From contig NC_087068.1 of NCBI RefSeq assembly GCF_963678635.1, forward strand, positions 42,991,649 through 43,055,648: DNA of 64,000 bases, in the 5' to 3' direction. This stretch comes from Symsagittifera roscoffensis. Its lineage: Eukaryota; Xenacoelomorpha; Acoela; Convolutidae. The notes under the pieces were generated by a model. The model saw nothing but the letters and a program-made list of their open reading frames with translations. It searched no databases and was not told the DNA's origin. This document shows positions 62,601-64,000 of this stretch, piece after piece; within the stretch, counting starts at the first letter, position 1, and every line of letters begins with the position of its first letter. A program made the position numbers and the translations under genes.

Positions 62601-63375
62601 TGCAGGATTAAGAAATTAAATTGAAGCATCGAAGCAGTGTATCCGCAAAAATAAGTAATGAATTTTTGTTATTTTCATACAGTCGCGACCAATATTGTGT
62701 ATTTTGAGACCGCCGCGACAGCAGTAGCAAAGATTATTCCGACCAAAGTCTAAAAAAATTTCATTTTTTTTTTCAATATTTTTTCGAATTTTCTGTGTGG
62801 TTTGACGAAAGGATTTGATTGAAAAACTGAAACTTGAGCATATTCGACAAGCACGGTACAACAATTTTTTTTTTCAATAAGAAAACTAACACAACAGAAA
62901 AAACGCATTATCTGGAATTTGTAATACATAAATGGAGCTAAGAAATCCAAGAGACACTCATTCGCACCCCAGGTCTGAAAATCCAACTTTATTTCATGAT
63001 TTGGCACTTTTGTCGAATCTATCCTGATTAGGTCGGTACTTGATATAACAGATTTTAAAGTCTTAGTCAACTTGATTCAATCTTTACAGTTCGTTGTTCA
63101 TGTGCGGCCAAAAATTGTAACTTTGTACAGCATGTTTTTTATGTAAGTGCAACCAAATTGGTGCATGTAATTGGGGCGGTACAACCATTTTCTCTCCCAA
63201 AAACAAAACTCCGTCGAAGAATGAAGTTTAAGAGAATAAAGAGAAATTAAGGTCAATCGGTCATGACCTCACGGTCTTCCTTTCAACAAACTCTGGCTAG
63301 TCAAACAAGATCGATGAAAATCGGTATTGTACTAGAATCAGCCGAATGCTGATGAACTGAGTTTGTTTGCTTTAC
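62601..63375. other. A/T-rich DNA, no gene supported
   Basis: Open frames at 62,616-62,864 and 62,750-63,070 (minus) lack splice support and recognisable motifs. Confidence 0.45.
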
Positions 63376-63441
63376 AATTATAGTTGGTAATTCCCAGACG
63401 TCCTGTCCTGGGTTTCCCGATGAACCACTGCTCTCACTCAT
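63376..63441 (-). CDS. Possible first coding exon of an unknown gene
   Basis: Minus-strand ATG in AGAAATGAG, 22 codons reading MSESSGSSGNPGQDVWELPT II, then a donor AACTATAATT|GTAAAG in phase 0. Ser/Gly-rich acidic N-terminus typical of cytosolic proteins. If not spliced the frame continues to 47 codons. No later exon could be tied to it. Confidence 0.28.
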
Positions 63442-64000
63442 TTCTAATGGATCTATCAACTCACAAATTTTGCAGTTTTTGGTACGTTTTCAATTTACTG
63501 TACCTAATTGGATCAAATGACTGTTTCTAAACGCGTAAAAGAATAGAATCACTCTGCATTTTTGTTACTCATATGTAAATTTTGTTCAGATTTTTTTCTG
63601 CAGATTCTGCTTAGCCAATTTTGGATCTTATTGTAAATTTCGTGTGATTTATACTCTTAGGTTGTATCCTGCTGACCGCGCCAAGTAAAAGTATGAACTT
63701 GCACTACTTAGCTGTAATCTAACAAGATTACATGCAAGATGTAAGAGAATAAAAATTAGTTAAGTTCTTTACGCCAGCCACTGATTGTAAATGTCCGATA
63801 GCATGACAATCATGCTAAAATAATAAAATTTTAGGTAACAAACTAAAATATGTATTCTAGGTCCGCTATCTTTATTGTTCCTCCATTAGCGCCAGGGACG
63901 TCATATCCTCTCCCACTACCGTTGATGCACTATCTGTTATAACCAAGGTTCGAATTCGTTCGGCAGTTTTTTATCCAAGTTTCCAGCCCTTGGTCAAGCA
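63442..64000. other. Window end, no gene supported
   Basis: A/T-rich DNA. GGTTCGAATTC near 63,945 resembles an RNA polymerase III B box but no A box or cloverleaf accompanies it. Confidence 0.45.

Noticed and set aside
63940-63960. tRNA or tRNA-derived SINE suggested by GGTTCGAATTC
   Set aside because: Only a B-box-like word; no A box at the right distance and no cloverleaf pairing.
1-64000. CRISPR array, rRNA, bacterial operon or phage region
   Set aside because: No regularly spaced identical repeats with unique spacers, no rRNA-like conserved blocks, and the coding style is eukaryotic (GT-AG exons, A/T-rich spacers).

Overview
The window is AT-rich animal-type DNA with large spliced genes, GT-AG introns, long intergenic stretches and many transposon remnants. 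The sequence alone does not fix the species. An invertebrate fits the Tc1-like, FLYWCH/MULE and Ty3/gypsy remnants, but this is inference. No bacterial operons, rRNA, tRNA or CRISPR array were recognised.

Layout. 0-8.3 kb: a Tc1/mariner transposase scrap, one intact single-exon major facilitator transporter (3052-4608, minus) and one isolated exon-like segment (8150-8261, minus). 8.8-14.5 kb: copies of a small GGGGCGGAT-ended non-autonomous repeat and two opposed Mutator-like (MULE) transposons with degenerate terminal inverted repeats. 12.15-32.65 kb: a direct tandem duplication of a ~10 kb unit made of MULE + a 5.5 kb segment 'Y' + the 3' end of a Ty3/gypsy retrotransposon. 31.04-41.34 kb: the nearly full-length, decayed retrotransposon on the minus strand (gag with CCHC knuckle, protease, RT, RNase H, integrase). 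41.34-46.95 kb: a third, older copy of Y. 46-53 kb: a minus-strand gene that I reconstruct from phase-matched exons. It would encode a WAP-type eight-cysteine ectodomain, one membrane span and a cytoplasmic tail with two PPPY motifs. Its last exon lies inside Y and is therefore present three times. 53.7-62.6 kb: degenerate GCGCGACTT-type satellite arrays with a few exon-like islands. 62.6-64 kb: little, apart from one possible first exon.

How it fits together. Y carries the last exon of the WAP-TM-PPPY gene and a start exon of a second minus-strand gene, so the gene copy running past 47 kb looks ancestral and the copies at 14.9-20.5 and 25.6-31.0 kb look derived. The retrotransposon sits exactly between two direct copies of Y, which mimics a giant-LTR element. 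However, the Y/retrotransposon junction falls in the middle of a small repeat that is complete only at 46.7-47.07 kb, so segmental duplication explains it better than LTRs do. A later tandem duplication copied MULE + Y + retrotransposon 3' end. Parts of the two youngest copies show no difference by eye over about 1.07 kb while their flanks differ, which suggests gene conversion.

Most confident calls: the transporter, the retrotransposon domains, the MULE transposase remnants and the repeat architecture. The spliced gene models rest on splice signals, phase and residue patterns read by eye and need transcript support.
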